DNA of 64,000 nucleotides from Shewanella aestuarii (GTDB taxonomy: Bacteria; Pseudomonadota; Gammaproteobacteria; Enterobacterales; Shewanellaceae). This document shows, in pieces, positions 38,901-48,448 of this stretch (within the stretch, counting starts at the first letter, position 1; each line of letters starts with the position of its first letter). The notes beneath the pieces were generated by a model. It saw only the letters and a program-made list of their open reading frames with translations. It was not told the origin of the DNA and did not search any database. The stretch is from the NCBI RefSeq assembly GCF_011765625.1, contig NZ_CP050313.1, positions 2,724,501-2,788,500 on the forward strand, written 5' to 3'. The position numbers and the translations under genes were made by a program.

Positions 38901-39784
38901 TTAAAATACTTTTTGGTCTAATATATCGAGCAAATACTGCCCATAACCTGATTTTTTAAGCGGTAAAGCTAAATCTCGTAATTGTAATTCATTAATATAT
39001 CCCATCCGAAATGCGATTTCCTCTGGGCAATTAATTTTTAAACCTTGGCGTTTTTCAATTGCTCGAATAAAATTCGCCGCATCAAGTAAATCATCTAAAG
39101 TACCTGTATCTAACCATGCCGTTCCCCTGCCCATGATTTCAACACTAAGCTCTTCTCTTACAAGATATTGCTCAATAACATCAGTAATCTCTAGTTCTCC
39201 CCGAGCTGATGGCTTAACATTTTTTGCAAATTCAACTACACGATTATCGAAAAAGTATAACCCTGGAACAGCATAATTTGACTTTGGTGCTTTTGGCTTT
39301 TCTTCAATAGAAATGGCTTTACCAGAACCATCAAACTCGACCACACCATAGGACTTTGGGTTAGATACATGGTAACCAAATACGGTTGCTCCAATTTTAC
39401 GACTTGAGGCATTTTTTAAGGATAAAGTAAGATCGTGACCATAAAATAAATTATCGCCGAGCACTAAAGCTGCCCCTTCTCCTGCTAAAAAGTCTTCAGC
39501 TAATAAGAACGCTTGAGCTAAACCATCCGGACTATGTTGAACAACATATTCAAAAGAGATCCCCCAATCATGTCCATCCCGAGCAATTCCTTAAATCGGG
39601 GCAATTCTTCTGGTGTTGCAATAATGAGTATCTCTTTGATGCCTGCAACCATTAAAGTTGAAATTGGGTAATAGATCATAGGCTTGTCATAAACAGGCAT
39701 TAATTGTTTGCTTACCACTTTAGTGAGGGGGTATAAGCGAGAACCAGTCCCGCCCGCTAAAATAATACCTTTACGATTACTCAT
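38901..39784 (-). pseudogene. rmlA: Glucose-1-phosphate thymidylyltransferase RmlA, frameshifted
   Basis: RmlA makes dTDP-glucose, the first step to dTDP-rhamnose. The N-terminal piece has [16 protein letters not shown] and [17 protein letters not shown]; the C-terminal piece (from about 39577 down, in another frame) has LGDNLFYGHDL, EEKPKAPKSNYAVPGLY and GTAWLDTGT. The frames part at CTCGGGATGG (G run 39578-39580): one added G restores the expected Leu-Gly-Asp-Gly-His-Asp-Trp-Gly run and a 294-aa protein, the family's normal length. The ATG at 39784 follows a GAGAGAAG ribosome site. With the rest of the pathway intact, a sequencing miss or a very recent mutation is likely. Other rmlA copies may exist outside the window. 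Confidence 0.92.
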
Positions 39785-39833
39785 GCATCTTCTCTCTTTA
39801 ATCATTAAAAAATAACAACTTAACCTTACAACC

Positions 39834-40529
39834 TTAACGTCGTTTACTAATATAGTGCTCCATCACTTCCTTAGTGTTCCCTTCTGCGATAATTTTTCCC
39901 TCTTCTAACCAAATACAACGGTCACAAATTTTTTTAATTTGCTCAATACTATGTGAAACAAATATAACAGTCTGCTCTCCATTGATTTTATTCTGCAAAG
40001 CTGATTCTGCTTTTTTTTTGAAGGTATTATCACCAACACTAAGAACTTCATCGATAAGTAAAATATCTACTTCTGTTATCATTGCCGTAGCAAAACCTAA
40101 ACGGCTTTTCATACCTGAAGAATAGGTTTTGACTGGTTGATCGAAAAAATGTCCTAGTTCAGCAAATTCGTTTATTTGCTCAACCAAAATTAGCGCTTGT
40201 TTCTTTGTATAACCATCAAGCATACAACTGATGAGTGCATTATCCCGCCCAGTAAGATTAACATTAAACCCAAGTCCTAACGCTAAAAGTGCCCTTGTTA
40301 TATCCTTAGAGCAATCAACCGTACCCGAATCAGGTTGTAATGTGCCAGCTAGCAATTGCAGTAATGACGATTTACCTGAGCCATTTTTACCAAGTACACC
40401 AAAAACTTCGCCTTTCGCAATCTTAAAACTGATGTTATCGAGAGCCTTGTGAGTGAACATTTTAAATAACCCTGAACGGGTTCTATATTCAAGTGTAAGG
40501 TTATTAACTGATAAAATTGTTTCACTCAT
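39834..40529 (-). CDS. wzt: Polysaccharide ABC transporter ATPase
   Basis: This 231-aa ATPase powers export of a finished polysaccharide with its membrane partner Wzm. It has Walker [13 protein letters not shown] near residue 46, the [18 protein letters not shown] block typical of polysaccharide exporters, the [12 protein letters not shown] signature, and Walker [13 protein letters not shown]. It ends near residue 231, so the C-terminal sugar-binding domain of long Wzt proteins is absent, as in KpsT-like transporters. It overlaps wzm by one base. Confidence 0.93.
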   Translation of the reverse strand: MSETILSVNNLTLEYRTRSGLFKMFTHKALDNISFKIAKGEVFGVLGKNGSGKSSLLQLLAGTLQPDSGTVDCSKDITRALLALGLGFNVNLTGRDNALISCMLDGYTKKQALILVEQINEFAELGHFFDQPVKTYSSGMKSRLGFATAMITEVDILLIDEVLSVGDNTFKKKAESALQNKINGEQTVIFVSHSIEQIKKICDRCIWLEEGKIIAEGNTKEVMEHYISKRR

Positions 40530-41302
40530 TACATGAACACTCGGCGAGTTAGCAAACCATCGAACTTTTTAAGACCGGTAAAACCTAGCACCATTAATAA
40601 ACATGATATAGTCAAAGCAGGCACAAATACTCCCCAATCAAGATGTTGCCCATACATTAGCACTTGCCGATAACCATCTATTAATGCAGCCAAAGGATTG
40701 AAAGTGAGTATTAAATACTGCAACTGTGGGTCAGCTATATCGCTAACGCTCCAGAAGATCCCTGAAGTAAACATCATTCCCATAGTGAACATTTGTATAA
40801 TCATTCTGAAGTCTGGTAGGTAAGTTACACAAAAAGCAAAAATGCTTCCAAGACCACAAATAAGTAAATATTGTATTATTATCAAGGGCACAAGCTGCCA
40901 CCAAAGCGAGAAAGCGGTATAACCATTAAATGTGACAAATGACAACAACACAGCAAATGTGACGACTTGTTGATAGGCGGCTTCATGAATATTCACTAAA
41001 GGGAAAACAAATTTAGGAATAGGACGTTGATTTATCAATCCTTTGTTTTCAATCAACGAATTTGCTGCTGATGTAATACTTTTAGAAAACCATAAGAAAG
41101 GGATCTTACCTATTATCAAGAAAATTAAGAAATCCTCTTGCCCCCTGTGTAGCAAAAATTTAAAAACAAAATAAAACATTGCAACGAACAAAAGCGGTTC
41201 AAGCACCCACCATAAATAACTCAAAACTAATGTGTTTGCTTTAGATTTTAATTTCATTCTTGCCATCAAATGAATTAAGGGGAAATACTGAAAGAATGCC
41301 AC
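40529..41302 (-). CDS. wzm: Polysaccharide ABC transporter permease
   Basis: This 257-aa protein has six predicted membrane helices and matches the ABC-2 type polysaccharide permease family (Wzm/KpsM). It begins with a short cytosolic stretch containing LMARMKLKSKANTLVLSYLWWVLEP, a common start motif. It lies between the DUF2304 gene, which it overlaps by one base, and wzt. With Wzt it exports the chain across the inner membrane. The window also has a Wzx flippase remnant, so two export routes are present in the region. Confidence 0.93.
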   Translation of the reverse strand: MAFFQYFPLIHLMARMKLKSKANTLVLSYLWWVLEPLLFVAMFYFVFKFLLHRGQEDFLIFLIIGKIPFLWFSKSITSAANSLIENKGLINQRPIPKFVFPLVNIHEAAYQQVVTFAVLLSFVTFNGYTAFSLWWQLVPLIIIQYLLICGLGSIFAFCVTYLPDFRMIIQMFTMGMMFTSGIFWSVSDIADPQLQYLILTFNPLAALIDGYRQVLMYGQHLDWGVFVPALTISCLLMVLGFTGLKKFDGLLTRRVFM

Positions 41303-41688
41303 TATTCCTCACTCCCTTGGCGAATATCATCCTTGCAGCTAATCACTCTGGTTCCCGATTCAATTTTTTGCTCTAAAAGTGCAACACGCTGTATCAGTCG
41401 ATCAATTTTAACTCTGTCCTTAGTACGCTCAATATCATTTAACAATGCTTTCATTAATAAAATCATACAGGCGAATAAAACCGGCAAGATAGGCGGATAA
41501 CCAATACCAAGCAGTTTGGCAGCATAATCAGAAAGTTGCGGAAAGATACCAAGTAACAAGATTAGCACAGACAATACAGTCCAACGGATAGCTGAACCAG
41601 GTAAGATCGTATCTCGTCTAACTAAAAGAAACGCAGTTATAAAGAAGATTATCGCTACAAAGGCAGAAAAAATTTGATAATATTGCAA
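41302..41688 (-). CDS. DUF2304 family membrane protein
   Basis: This 128-aa protein has three hydrophobic segments (YYQIFSAFVAIIFFITAFLL; IRWTVLSVLILLLGIFP; ILPVLFACMILLMK) followed by a C-terminal coiled coil (LIQRVALLEQKIE). The form matches DUF2304, small membrane proteins often encoded beside a GT2 dolichol-phosphate-mannose-synthase-like gene. Here that gene lies 10 bp upstream. The role is thought to be linked to glycolipid sugar transfer, but no function is shown for this one. Confidence 0.8.
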   Translation of the reverse strand: MQYYQIFSAFVAIIFFITAFLLVRRDTILPGSAIRWTVLSVLILLLGIFPQLSDYAAKLLGIGYPPILPVLFACMILLMKALLNDIERTKDRVKIDRLIQRVALLEQKIESGTRVISCKDDIRQGSEE

Positions 41689-41698
41689 AATAAACTCA

Positions 41699-42418
41699 CT
41701 AATCAGTTTGACTTAAAGATGATTGATATTGGAGTTCATTACTTTTCTTTGCTTTGCTAATACAAAGTAAACTTGTATGCGCCATATAGTAAGCCACAGC
41801 CCACCAAGAATGAAAAATCCTAGATATGCCATCCTCTCGAGGATTCATAGTAACTTGAAGCTCGCTAAATTTGAGACCAAAGCTTTTGAGCATTAGCAGT
41901 ACACCGACATCTTGATATTCAAGCATTGTGGCTTCCCTTGTGCTCAGTACCGAAATAGCCGCGCGGTTATAAACCCGTAAACCAGAGGTAATATCAAAAA
42001 CTTTAATACCAGAAAGGACTCTAAATAACCGCCAAGCAATATGACGCGCTATACTCCCTCTTTGGGTACATGAACCAATCACAACGTCACATCCTTGTAT
42101 ATTTTGGTATTCTATCATTGGCTCAATAGCATCAGGTAAATGTTGACCATCTGCATCAAACGTAATGACGCGCTCATAACCATTAATATAACAATAGCGG
42201 ATCCCTGTTTGCATCGCCTTCCAAGCCCCCAGATTTGTAGCGAGGGACAAGAGGATAACATTGGCAAACTTTCTTACTTCTTCTGCGGTACCGTCGGTAC
42301 TTCCATCATCAACGACAATGATATCAAATCCATTTAAGTTCTGAAGAGAGCGTAGAATTTTCGCAACCGTTTTACTCTCATTATAAGCGGGTACCACTAT
42401 AGCTTGCTTTATCGTCAA
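41699..42418 (-). CDS. Polyprenol-phosphate glycosyltransferase (GT2)
   Basis: The 239-aa GT2 enzyme has VVPAYNESKTVAKIL near residue 8, VVDDGSTDGT near residue 35, and the DADGQHLPDAIEPM block with the catalytic Asp. The order resembles dolichol-phosphate mannosyltransferase and undecaprenyl-phosphate sugar transferases, which load one sugar on a lipid carrier. There are no membrane helices at the C-terminus, so the neighbouring DUF2304 protein may anchor it. The TMTC-like protein 137 bp upstream could use such a lipid-linked sugar. Confidence 0.85.
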   Translation of the reverse strand: MTIKQAIVVPAYNESKTVAKILRSLQNLNGFDIIVVDDGSTDGTAEEVRKFANVILLSLATNLGAWKAMQTGIRYCYINGYERVITFDADGQHLPDAIEPMIEYQNIQGCDVVIGSCTQRGSIARHIAWRLFRVLSGIKVFDITSGLRVYNRAAISVLSTREATMLEYQDVGVLLMLKSFGLKFSELQVTMNPREDGISRIFHSWWAVAYYMAHTSLLCISKAKKSNELQYQSSLSQTD

Positions 42419-42555
42419 CTTAACTGCCCTTTTGGATTTAGTTATTATTGTACCTTTAATTTAAGACGTGACATTATATCAAAAATATCAAAAACATTAC
42501 CTTTTTTCTGTAATATTGCCTGACCAAAATTAATAAACATGCGTAAAACTGCTAG

Positions 42556-44313
42556 CTAATTTTCAATAGTTAACATTTGATCAAGAAGTGAACTTATCTT
42601 CGGATCGTCTGAGTGCTTAATTTGGAAACGGCGTAAGATACCCATCGCTTCTTCACGTTGTCCCATATTCCATAAAACAGTTGCAAGCTGGTGATGTGCA
42701 TAACCATTGTCAGGATCTAGCTTCGTTGCCTGCAACAGCAATCCCTTTGCAAAGCCTAAACGTCCCGCTTCACGGTGACTGACAGCAATCAGTGCTAATA
42801 ATTCACTTCTATCTTTCCGTTTATGGGCATTGGTATATTTCATTACTAAGGTGGTTAGTGGACCTGCTGATTCATACTGCCCTAATGAATAAAGTGTTTT
42901 AATATAATCCCTTAACAGATCAAAGCTAACAGTTTTATTCGCAACACTAAGATTAATAGCCTCTTGATAATACTGTAAAGCATTACCTCTTTCATCTCTG
43001 TTGAGATACTCAGCAGCCAACATTGTAAGTGCCCTAACAGATTGTGGGGACACTAATATTTCATTTTTGGAAAAAGCCAATTTATCAGACCATAAAGAGT
43101 TTCGATTTATGGTCGTAATACTAAAAATGACAATTACAAATGTCAGGAAAGCAAGTGCATACTTAATGGCTTTCAATGTGAAAGACTCTGCTAACATCAT
43201 AATAAAACCAGCAATAGCAATAATAAAACCAATGTTTGGCAGATAGGCACGATGCTCAAATCCTAAATCTGTAATGGGTATAATTGATGACTCAACCAAA
43301 TGTGCAACGTAATAGAATAAAATCCCAAATGCTGCAAGAGGAGACTTACTTCTCAACTTAAAAGCAATCAAAATCATAGTAACATGACCAACTAAAGCAA
43401 TGATGATTTTGGGCTCTGTAAACGTACCCAGAAGTTGATTTGAATAGTTAAGTTGTAAACCCACAGGAATAAAAAATTTACAGATATAATCCCAAAGCAT
43501 TAACGTTTGAGTTGCAGCATAATCAGAGCGACTGATTAATTGTGTTTCTCTGGTGAAATTATCTATTGAAATTAATAATTGGATAATTTGATCTTTCAAG
43601 AAGAATAAAAGAAAAAGTACTGATGTTATTACAATAACAATCTTAAAAATCTTTGAAAGCTTTAATACATTTCCTTGCCTAAAAAAAATAAATTCACTTA
43701 GAATAATGATTAACGGTAATGTGACAGCATTCTGTTTGGTAAACATCGCAAACACAAACATAATGACAGATAATAAAGTATAAAATACGATAGATTTTTT
43801 AGATATTGCAGTTCTTGCAAGCAAGTAAAAGTAGAATGAACTTATGTAAAATAATGCTACCAATGATGCTAGTCGTTGAACTACATAGGTAACAGCTTGA
43901 GTATTTAATGGATGAATTAAATACAGTATTGATAGCACAAATGGCAGATAAAACAATATTAATTGTTGATTACCGGTATTAGATAAATGCTTATTTATTC
44001 TAATTAACTTTCTTATCACAAAAAAAACAAAAGTGCTTACCAAAAAATGGATTATAAGATTAACAACTCTGAAGTGACTAGGTTCTAATTGCTCGAATAA
44101 ATTACCATTCAGGGCGAAACTCAAATAACCAACAAATCTCATCCCATAAACCTGAAATAACTCCATCAAGTTCAGTTGAAATAATTTTTGATTATTAACG
44201 ATAGAACCAAAGTCATCTATATAAAACGGTGCGAAAAGTGCTGGATAATAACAAATAAAACATAGCATTAAGGCCACGATTAAAGAGATTAAGCTTATTT
44301 TATTAGATTCCAC
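42556..44313 (-). CDS. TMTC-like membrane protein with C-terminal TPR repeats
   Basis: This 585-aa inner-membrane protein has about ten hydrophobic helices (residues 5-390) and at least three TPR-like repeats in the last 150 residues (NRDERGNALQYYQEAI; EAGRLGFAKGLLLQATKLDPDNGYAHHQLATVLWNMGQREEAM). The loop block FYIDDFGSIV near residue 31 and HPLNTQAVTYVVQR near residue 134 match TMTC/PMT-type glycosyltransferases that use a polyprenol-phosphate sugar. It lies just after the terminator of the surface-protein gene. The neighbour and the GT2 enzyme downstream suggest O-glycosylation of an exported protein. That role is inference. Confidence 0.75.
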   Translation of the reverse strand: MESNKISLISLIVALMLCFICYYPALFAPFYIDDFGSIVNNQKLFQLNLMELFQVYGMRFVGYLSFALNGNLFEQLEPSHFRVVNLIIHFLVSTFVFFVIRKLIRINKHLSNTGNQQLILFYLPFVLSILYLIHPLNTQAVTYVVQRLASLVALFYISSFYFYLLARTAISKKSIVFYTLLSVIMFVFAMFTKQNAVTLPLIIILSEFIFFRQGNVLKLSKIFKIVIVITSVLFLLFFLKDQIIQLLISIDNFTRETQLISRSDYAATQTLMLWDYICKFFIPVGLQLNYSNQLLGTFTEPKIIIALVGHVTMILIAFKLRSKSPLAAFGILFYYVAHLVESSIIPITDLGFEHRAYLPNIGFIIAIAGFIMMLAESFTLKAIKYALAFLTFVIVIFSITTINRNSLWSDKLAFSKNEILVSPQSVRALTMLAAEYLNRDERGNALQYYQEAINLSVANKTVSFDLLRDYIKTLYSLGQYESAGPLTTLVMKYTNAHKRKDRSELLALIAVSHREAGRLGFAKGLLLQATKLDPDNGYAHHQLATVLWNMGQREEAMGILRRFQIKHSDDPKISSLLDQMLTIEN

Positions 44314-44327
44314 TTACCATTTCCTTT

Positions 44328-44359
44328 CAAAAAAAAAGGGCGACCTAAGTCACCCTTTT
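44328..44359 (-). terminator. Rho-independent terminator of the surface-protein gene
   Basis: On the minus strand the RNA would read AAAAGGGUGAC-UUAG-GUCGCCCUUU, ending in a run of ten U. The stem pairs only if a U-G wobble is allowed; on the other strand it would be a C-A mismatch. This orients the terminator to the minus strand, 22 bp after the stop of the surface-protein gene. Confidence 0.9.
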
Positions 44360-44380
44360 AAAACATTAACTAACTATTAG

Positions 44381-45784
44381 TTATTTAATGCCTTTGTATT
44401 GGCTGTTGTTAACCATGCCACGGTCTGAACCGTTAACATTGTATGCAGAGTAGATAGTGATATCATTTTCTGGAGAGTTAACTGTAACAGTAAATGCTAC
44501 TTTAGTTTTCGCATCAGATTCTACATCACCTAAGATACACTCTTTTAGCTCACCAGTGAACTTGGTTACAGTACCAGCTGTAGCCATAACACCATAATCG
44601 CTAGAAAGATCACATGTACCGCTCATGCCGTTTTCATCATACCAGTCAACAAAGATTGAACCAGTTTGAGAACCACGGTTATCTACATAAACGATTTGTG
44701 TAATTCCTGGGCCGTATGGCATGTAAGGAACATGTACAATAGAACCGTTTAGAGTCCACTCACCTGCATTTAGGTTTGAACCTGCATCGAATTCACCTAA
44801 AGTGCCAGTAGCTAAAATACCACCAGTTAAGATAGAACCCATGATTGGAGCATTGTAGTATTCATAGCTTACATCAGCAGTGAAGCTTTGTGGTGCTTTT
44901 AGTGCTGCTGCGCCAGTAGGGGTGATCACGAAGGTAGCAGCTGTAGTTAGTGTACCTGCAGCGTTATAAGTATATGTTGCAGACATTTTGTCAGCAGCAA
45001 CAACTGTATTCAATGAATCACCGTTAGCTACAACAGTAGTGTTAGAGAAGTCACCTTTAAGTACGAATACTTGGTTCTCAACAGTAGCAATTTCAGGGTC
45101 TGCACCAACAGTTGACGCAGCCCATGTGATACCTGGAGTTTCTGTAGCAGCTGTAATTGTAACAACATCAGTAGTACCAGTAACGAAAGCTTTACGCTCT
45201 TGCTCAATATCAACTACTTGATCTGCACGACCAGAAGCATCGATAGAAGAACCACCGAACTGATTTGCAGAAGTAGCAACAGGCTTGGTTACTTTGTCAC
45301 CGTCAACGTTTGTACCGTCAACTAATTTGAAATCTACAGAGAAATTAACGCCGCCAGCTAAAATATCTGCTACATCAACTTCATAACCAGTGAACTTGGT
45401 AATAGAGCCGATTGTGTTTAACTGATCAGAACCTGTATCTAAGTTAGTTAAACGGTAAGTAGCTGAAGCGCCATTGCTGTCTAATAAACCCCAAACACCA
45501 GTAGCTGTTGCACCTGGAGTTCCTGAAGGAATAACAGTTTCCATGTCAACAGAAGCAGGCCAAGTAACACTGGTGTTACCGCTGATTTCTACTAACATAC
45601 GGTCGCCGACCTGAAGTGCTGCGCCATGTTTAATTTCAACAGTCGCACCATCAACAGTACCAACTTTAAGCTCTAAACCCTGCTTAGAGAACGTGCTGTT
45701 TGGAACAGTTACAGTAGGTGTAGCTAGCGCTGCACTACATACGGAAGCTAGCGCAAGTGCCAGCGTAGTTTTTTTAAAAGACAT
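44381..45784 (-). CDS. Exported surface-layer-like protein
   Basis: The frame opens at 45931, but the ATG at 45784 has TTGGAG 7-8 nt upstream and begins a clear signal peptide (MSFKKTTLALALASVCSAALA, cut before TPTVT). The mature protein (about 446 aa) is acidic, Val/Thr/Gly/Ala-rich and strand-rich, with only two Cys, which recalls self-assembling surface proteins. It has its own consensus-like promoter and strong terminator, so it is probably made in large amounts alone. It lies directly after an 11-gene type II secretion-like set, and is the best candidate for its cargo. Homology to the Slr4 S-layer family of marine gammaproteobacteria is possible but not shown here. Confidence 0.75.
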   Translation of the reverse strand: MSFKKTTLALALASVCSAALATPTVTVPNSTFSKQGLELKVGTVDGATVEIKHGAALQVGDRMLVEISGNTSVTWPASVDMETVIPSGTPGATATGVWGLLDSNGASATYRLTNLDTGSDQLNTIGSITKFTGYEVDVADILAGGVNFSVDFKLVDGTNVDGDKVTKPVATSANQFGGSSIDASGRADQVVDIEQERKAFVTGTTDVVTITAATETPGITWAASTVGADPEIATVENQVFVLKGDFSNTTVVANGDSLNTVVAADKMSATYTYNAAGTLTTAATFVITPTGAAALKAPQSFTADVSYEYYNAPIMGSILTGGILATGTLGEFDAGSNLNAGEWTLNGSIVHVPYMPYGPGITQIVYVDNRGSQTGSIFVDWYDENGMSGTCDLSSDYGVMATAGTVTKFTGELKECILGDVESDAKTKVAFTVTVNSPENDITIYSAYNVNGSDRGMVNNSQYKGIK

Positions 45785-45902
45785 TCTTATCTCCAATTTC
45801 ATGAAATTGGGAACGAAATACAAGCATTGCTTGCCATTGTTCCGCATATACTTTTTTATCCTAAAAATAGTAAGATGCAGTTTTCTTCCGCACCCATTAC
45901 GA

Positions 45903-45931
45903 ACTCTAAAACACAGTCTGAACCATGTCAA
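45903..45931 (-). promoter_or_regulatory. Sigma-70 type promoter of the surface-protein gene
   Basis: A perfect -35 box TTGACA (45926-45931) lies 17 bp from TAGAGT (45903-45908; 4 of 6 consensus bases). Transcription would start near 45896, giving a leader of about 110 nt. The 510-bp gap between the secretin gene and this gene is otherwise AT-rich with no gene recognised (46000-46294). Confidence 0.6.
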
Positions 45932-46294
45932 CAGTTGAAGCGTATAATATCATCTTTGTTTGCGTTAGTAACACATAAAATCAAAAAAACTAGATTTTGA
46001 GTGCTAAAACCTACGTTCTGTATTCTACACCCAACCGAGCAAAACAATCCCTGGAAGTTCATTCCCGAGTTTTTTAGTTTGATAACCATCATCAACCAAT
46101 ACGATGATAATTAGTCACACTAAAATTTGCAAACTAGATTTATAAAAAAAATGATATTTATCAATGTTGTTCATTTAATAAACAACCCAATTCATTGCAA
46201 CACTTCTTATACATATACTAATTTTTTACAAAACTAATAATTTAAACAACTGCAACCAAATCCCTTAACCTTACTCTTCTGACTCTTTAACTAA

Positions 46295-48448
46295 TCAATT
46301 ACTTGATTGAATTACATTTTGAGAAGGTGTTCTAGGGAAAGTAATATTTTGATATCCTGATTCAAACGATTGTTTTATCTCTGCCCAACGATCTGAGCGT
46401 TCAATAACCCTAGGTGTCACAAGCATCACGAGTTCTGTACGACTGGAGAACTCTCTCTCACCTTTAAACAGCTTTCCAATAATAGGGATATCTGCAACCC
46501 ATGGTGTTTCATCGCTTGAATTATCAACATTTTCACTAATTAACCCACCGAGAATAATTGTTGAACCGCTATCGGCAACAACTTCAGTTTTTAACCTTCT
46601 TTCGGAGATATTCGGGTTACCACCAGAGCCACTGGACTCTGTTGCATTAGAAATTGATTGCGTAATTTCCATAATTACGACCCCTTTAGCATTCACTGTA
46701 GGAGTAACCGAAACATCAATACCGGTTTTTCTATAAGCAGATGCAGTTGTTTTTGAACCATTTCCGCCGGTTGGATCATCCGTGGTAGACCCGATAATTG
46801 AAATATCATCTCCCACTACAATACTTGCAGAAACACCATCACGAACAAGTAACGTTGGATTCGACAATACATTAACCAATTGGTTCTTTTTAAAGAAATT
46901 TACATCTAATGAACCATCTGTACCGCCTAAAGCGAATTTAAAACCTTCTCCTCCATTACCAAGTGTGCCGCCTAAGGATAAATCTCCCTGACTTAAGGCC
47001 CACTCAACACCGTATTGAAAAGTGCCTTCCATTTTTACTTCAGCAATAACAATATCTAGCATTACCTGCTTCGGTAAAATATCCAATTGTTCAATTAAAG
47101 GCAGAATATTTTGATACTCTGTACCTGTGGTATAAAATATTAGCTGGTTCGAACGCTCATCAACAACAAAGCTAATGTTATCACCCGTTGCCCCTACTTT
47201 AGATTTGCTTTTAGCGGGAGCCTTCCCTGTAGAATCATTCACCAGACGAACAGAACTTGTGTCGGCAGAAGAATCACGCTGTTGTGCGGCAGAGTTATCT
47301 GCACCGGATTTAGCCCCTAGTAGAGAAGATAGGCTATCTCCAACATCTGATGCACGCGCATACTGTGGCTGATAGGTATAGTAACGCAGTCCAGATCCAG
47401 CCTTAGGTTTATCAAGAATACGTGCCCAATACCTTATTCTATTTAAAATAATTTCATCTGAAGTAAAAGCAGCTACAGAGCCTATCTGTGAAATTGGTAC
47501 TAGAACCGCATTCTTATTATCAGGCTTGATGGCTGAAATTGGCACGCCTTCATTTTCCAATAAAGCAGTGACATCACTTATGAAGTCAGCTATCTCAATA
47601 AATGTTAAATTAATCAATCCAATATGCTTTCCGCGATTAGCCGGCGCATCGAGTAAATTAACTAATTCCAAAGCACGAATAATCTCACTTCTAGAACCTC
47701 TTATAAATATCGTACTTTGCTCATAATCAGCAGTTATTCTTGCCTCAATAATTTGATTTAACGTTCTCTCGATTGAAATCTTAACGCCATATAACAACGG
47801 AACAACCTGAAGAACTTCACCTTTCGTGTTTGGTACTGAATCAGGTGTTCTTCCTATTCCTGTTACAACTTTATTAGTCGAACCTTGGGGTGTTTTTTGC
47901 ACGAAATATATATTATTTTCGAAAACCAAGCTTGCTTCACGTTGCTCTAGAAGTGTATTAACTAGTTCGAATAAGCGTCTTTTAGATACCGCATCTGTGA
48001 TATTAAGTGTAACTGGCACACTATCTGTCTTAATCGACTCATCAATTACATAGTTAACACCCAACAATTCGCCAAAAGAATAATGTATAAAGTCTTTTAA
48101 CGTCATGTCTTCTGCAGCAACCTTTATCAAGTCTTTCTCAGAAAAATTTGCAGCTAACTGCTGACCAGCATCGAAAGAAACCTGATTACTAGGTAGTGCT
48201 TTTAACGGTTCTACTAACTCTCGCTGTGTTTTAGTGACAACACTAGAATCCTCACTAAATGATTTTTTCTCTCCTTCTTCATAGTTATCTTCATTTAAAT
48301 AAGAATCAGGAATTTGAAACATTTTAGGTTTGGCTTTTGAACTCTCGACTGCTGTGTCGTTTGAAGCACAACCACTTAGAGCTGTGAATACACATAAAAA
48401 CAGTACTGTATGATTAAAGCCTTTGATATCACTGGATTGTTTCATCAC
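46295..48448 (-). CDS. gspD: GspD-like outer-membrane secretin lipoprotein
   Basis: The 717-aa protein is a secretin, the outer-membrane pore of type II systems. The leader ends in a lipobox (LSGC, Cys27), so it is probably self-piloting as a lipoprotein. N-domains cover about 95-420: VKVAAEDMTLKDFIHYSFGELLGVNYVID, the N1-type repeat with INLTFIEIADFISDV, and a Ser/Thr-rich linker. The C-terminal secretin domain holds the LPKQVMLDIVIAEVKM block, FEWAL-like strands, the VLSNPTLLVRDGVSASI block, the GGLI gate region and an SRTELVMLVTPRVI end. No S-domain for a separate pilotin follows. It is the last gene of the system. Confidence 0.93.
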   Translation of the reverse strand: MMKQSSDIKGFNHTVLFLCVFTALSGCASNDTAVESSKAKPKMFQIPDSYLNEDNYEEGEKKSFSEDSSVVTKTQRELVEPLKALPSNQVSFDAGQQLAANFSEKDLIKVAAEDMTLKDFIHYSFGELLGVNYVIDESIKTDSVPVTLNITDAVSKRRLFELVNTLLEQREASLVFENNIYFVQKTPQGSTNKVVTGIGRTPDSVPNTKGEVLQVVPLLYGVKISIERTLNQIIEARITADYEQSTIFIRGSRSEIIRALELVNLLDAPANRGKHIGLINLTFIEIADFISDVTALLENEGVPISAIKPDNKNAVLVPISQIGSVAAFTSDEIILNRIRYWARILDKPKAGSGLRYYTYQPQYARASDVGDSLSSLLGAKSGADNSAAQQRDSSADTSSVRLVNDSTGKAPAKSKSKVGATGDNISFVVDERSNQLIFYTTGTEYQNILPLIEQLDILPKQVMLDIVIAEVKMEGTFQYGVEWALSQGDLSLGGTLGNGGEGFKFALGGTDGSLDVNFFKKNQLVNVLSNPTLLVRDGVSASIVVGDDISIIGSTTDDPTGGNGSKTTASAYRKTGIDVSVTPTVNAKGVVIMEITQSISNATESSGSGGNPNISERRLKTEVVADSGSTIILGGLISENVDNSSDETPWVADIPIIGKLFKGEREFSSRTELVMLVTPRVIERSDRWAEIKQSFESGYQNITFPRTPSQNVIQSSN

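Noticed and set aside
46000..46294. Short coding-like stretch (LIIIVLVDDGYQ) before the surface protein promoter
   Set aside because: Only about 29 codons with no start codon or ribosome site; more likely chance or an old remnant.
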